Shown here one piece after another: positions 61,260 through 64,000 of a DNA stretch of 64,000 bases. The stretch covers positions 496,001-560,000 of the forward strand of contig ML769387.1 of NCBI GenBank assembly GCA_009733575.1. The letters run 5' to 3'. The translations under genes and the position numbers were made by a program. The DNA comes from Gymnopus androsaceus JB14 (taxonomy: Eukaryota > Basidiomycota > Agaricomycetes > Agaricales > Omphalotaceae). A model generated the notes under the pieces. That model was given only the letters and a program-made list of their open reading frames with translations. It was not told the DNA's origin and searched no databases. Position 1 is the stretch's first letter, and every line of letters starts with the position of its first letter.

Positions 61260-62365
61260 GGATAATAACAGGGAACGCTGTTTGCTTGAAAGAGAGTGTC
61301 GAGATACTGTTCAGGTCAAGGTCAATGAATGCAATGTAGGATATCGTTCGACGAGATCAAATACCTAAAAGCAGAATGCCGAAGGTGATCTGTTCGTAGA
61401 AGGCGAAGAAAAACTAGCCTTAAAGCAAGGGAAAGGACTGTGAGAGGAAGGATTGATGGAGCACTGAGAGGAACGATCCACCTTTTATACAACGACGGAA
61501 CCCCCACTCTGTTTCCAAGTGACAAATCCAAGTTTCGAAGAAAAACATCAAGTACGCTGTTTCCTAAGATGAGCCGGACTCTACACGCGGACGCGTCAAT
61601 AACGCGTCAAACCTTCGTATCAACCGATCGCTGTAGAGGCCTAAGTTTTAGCGGCAGTTTTTGGAGTTGGAAACGCTTTACGATCTTCGCGATCGGATCG
61701 TCTGAAGCGTAACAATTTTTAGCGAACAAGCAAATATAGATGTTCACCATACGAACATAGGGTGCTTGTTCGAACAGGATGTTTAGTGAATTCGTCGGTT
61801 AACACTGATAGAGTCCACTGTTCGGCATTACTTGCGAGAATCGAAGAATCGATAGTCTGCAACGTCCGCGTATTAAGCCCTTAATCATAACTAATGATCA
61901 TTTAACGTGTCAATGGCGATCGGACAGAAAGAGAAGGCGCAAGGACAAACTCAACATGAACCTAAACAGGAGAGAATAAATATCGCATTTGAATGAGAAC
62001 CTAGCCAGAGATTTAGTATGCCATGAAGCTAATGAAGAAGTACTGCGTCTAGTAAACCGGCTCGTTCTCTGAGGGGTGCAATCAAAGTACAGTGGAGCCT
62101 GCTTGGAAACGATGACTTCCAGTCAGATTGAAAACACACACACAGTTAAAACCCGACGGCTGCCTCATATGTTCGGATCTGAGGGGCGGGAGTCGGAAAG
62201 AAGGAACGTCGGGCCTCGTACTAGATTAAAACAGGCTAATAAATAGTGTTAATTCAGGTCAGGAAGGTACACCGTATCTAGGCTAGCTTTATGACTTACC
62301 GAAATCAGACTCGAAAGCAGAGATACGCGCACGTGGCTCTAATCGCCTTTGCCTTTTCTTCCACG
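61260..62365. other. Divergent intergenic region
   Basis: This 1.1-kb region holds the promoters of the repeat protein (leftward) and thymidylate kinase (rightward). It contains the nested palindrome at 61723-61772 and otherwise no gene or RNA that I can support. A TATAAAAGG-like string on the minus strand near 61484 could be the TATA box of the repeat-protein gene. Confidence 0.45.
61723..61772. promoter_or_regulatory. Nested palindrome
   Basis: CGAACAAGCA (61723-61732) pairs perfectly with TGCTTGTTCG (61763-61772). Inside, TGTTC (61741) pairs with GAACA (61753). The half-site GAACA or TGTTC occurs four times within 50 bp in dyad arrangement, so it may be a dimeric activator site or form a hairpin. 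Confidence 0.4.
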
Positions 62366-63223
<858 letters not shown>

Positions 63224-63328
63224 GTCGTCAGTCTGTCAGATTTCATTCGATTCTGCTTATGTTGAACAAGGAAAAGAATTTGAACAAACAATACAGATCC
63301 AATATACATATTCAGCGTGCTTCGACAC

Positions 63329-64000
63329 CTAATCAGTTTCCTGTGGGTTCACGACAAGCTTAATTCCGCTACTGGATCCGCTCATTCCGCCACTAAAGAT
63401 CCTCTTACATCCATCAGCGATGGCATTCAAACCACCTGAAAGTATCTCCACGCGATTGGGCTGGATACACAGATGTCAGTAAAAGGAGGGAGAAACCATC
63501 TTGGGATTTACCTTGATTGTCCCATCTTGCACCAGCTTGGGCATTTCTTTCCACATCGTAGTCCCGAACTCTCTGTTCAGAGGGAGATGAGTCGACGCAA
63601 AAACCCCGATGACCGTCTTTCCTGTGGCTTCGGCATCCTCATACTTGGGCGGAGCAGGGTGCGCGCAAGCTAGTGTCCCATTGGGAGCGAGACATGCATA
63701 GGCAGCATTCTGTCCTTCGGGAGTAGCGACAAACGCGGCGTAGGCGAATTTGATTGGCTTGGATGTGATTTCCTTTACAATACGAGGTATAGCATCAAAG
63801 GGAACATCAGCACGGTCGATAACGTGAGTAGCACCGATGGATTTGAGGAAATCGGTGTGTCTGCTAGAGGCGTAGGTGATGATGGTGCTGAAACCGAGGT
63901 ATCTGAAGATTTGGATGGCTGGTTGTTCGGATGAGTGAGTGGATATGAATGCGAAGGGTTAGTACGTACCAAACTGGCCTACAGAGGTACCGCCACCAAT
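63329..64000 (-). CDS. Zinc-binding-dehydrogenase-like (MDR superfamily) oxidoreductase, C-terminal part
   Basis: The gene runs off the right edge. The visible part begins IGGGTSVGQF, the GxGxxG-like turn of the NAD(P) domain. It then reads AIQIFRYLGFSTIITYASSR, GATHVIDRADVPFDAIPRIV, QNAAYACLAPNGTLACAHPA, PNRVEILSGGLNAIADGCKR and KLVVNPQETD, ending in TAG at 63331-63329. Introns at about 63924-63969 and 63462-63512 keep it in phase. It is like the enoyl-reductase/quinone-oxidoreductase type proteins common in fungi. The catalytic domain lies outside the window, so the substrate is unknown. Confidence 0.8.

Overview
The window is nuclear DNA from a filamentous basidiomycete, most likely an Agaricomycete mushroom-forming fungus. 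Genes are dense and lie on both strands. Most are cut by many short GT-AG introns of about 45-65 nt. Several families are typical of this group: a DUF6533-type seven-helix protein, a CE16-type SGNH esterase, a BBE-like FAD oxidase and a Nce101 homologue. All assignments come from reading the translations; no search was run.

Region 1 (1-32.5 kb) is mostly conserved housekeeping genes: a Golgi nucleotide-sugar transporter, mitochondrial NAD(P) transhydrogenase (about 25 exons), a dihydrodipicolinate-synthase-family aldolase, tRNA pseudouridine-55 synthase, Mediator Med16 facing proteasome-assembly chaperone PAC3, a Nce101-like protein, the NatB subunit NAA25, RPA32, a secreted FAD oxidase with frame breaks, the pre-60S zinc-finger protein Bud20, an SGNH esterase and the autophagy lipid-transfer protein ATG2.

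Region 2 (32.6-44 kb) holds RLP24, then a gene-poor, repeat-rich island. Two diverged copies of an unrecognised gene face each other as a large imperfect inverted repeat (arms about 33.5-36.0 and 38.65-40.8 kb). Between the arms lies a decayed FAD monooxygenase. It is interrupted by a 402-bp hAT-like MITE with near-perfect 27-bp terminal inverted repeats and an exact 8-bp target duplication. A copia RNase H scrap and a DUF6533-type membrane protein follow.

Region 3 (44.3-64 kb) returns to housekeeping genes: a riboflavin-type deaminase, SPT6, an ABM-like protein, a small membrane protein, SRP54, SAGA subunit SPT8, a SAM methyltransferase, a secreted Gly/Ser/Ala repeat protein, thymidylate kinase and the C-terminal part of an MDR-family oxidoreductase. 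Three close divergent pairs (Med16/PAC3, deaminase/SPT6, SRP54/SPT8) share intergenic spaces of 41-80 bp.

The most interesting signals are: an intron in the transhydrogenase gene that is visibly a 53-bp tandem duplicate of its own upstream exon; a 4-nt microexon in the same gene; the MITE and inverted duplication; and a recurring pattern of one-base (+1) frame breaks inside conserved, often essential genes. The last most likely reflects residual insertion errors in the assembly, but it must be resolved before any gene here is called a pseudogene.
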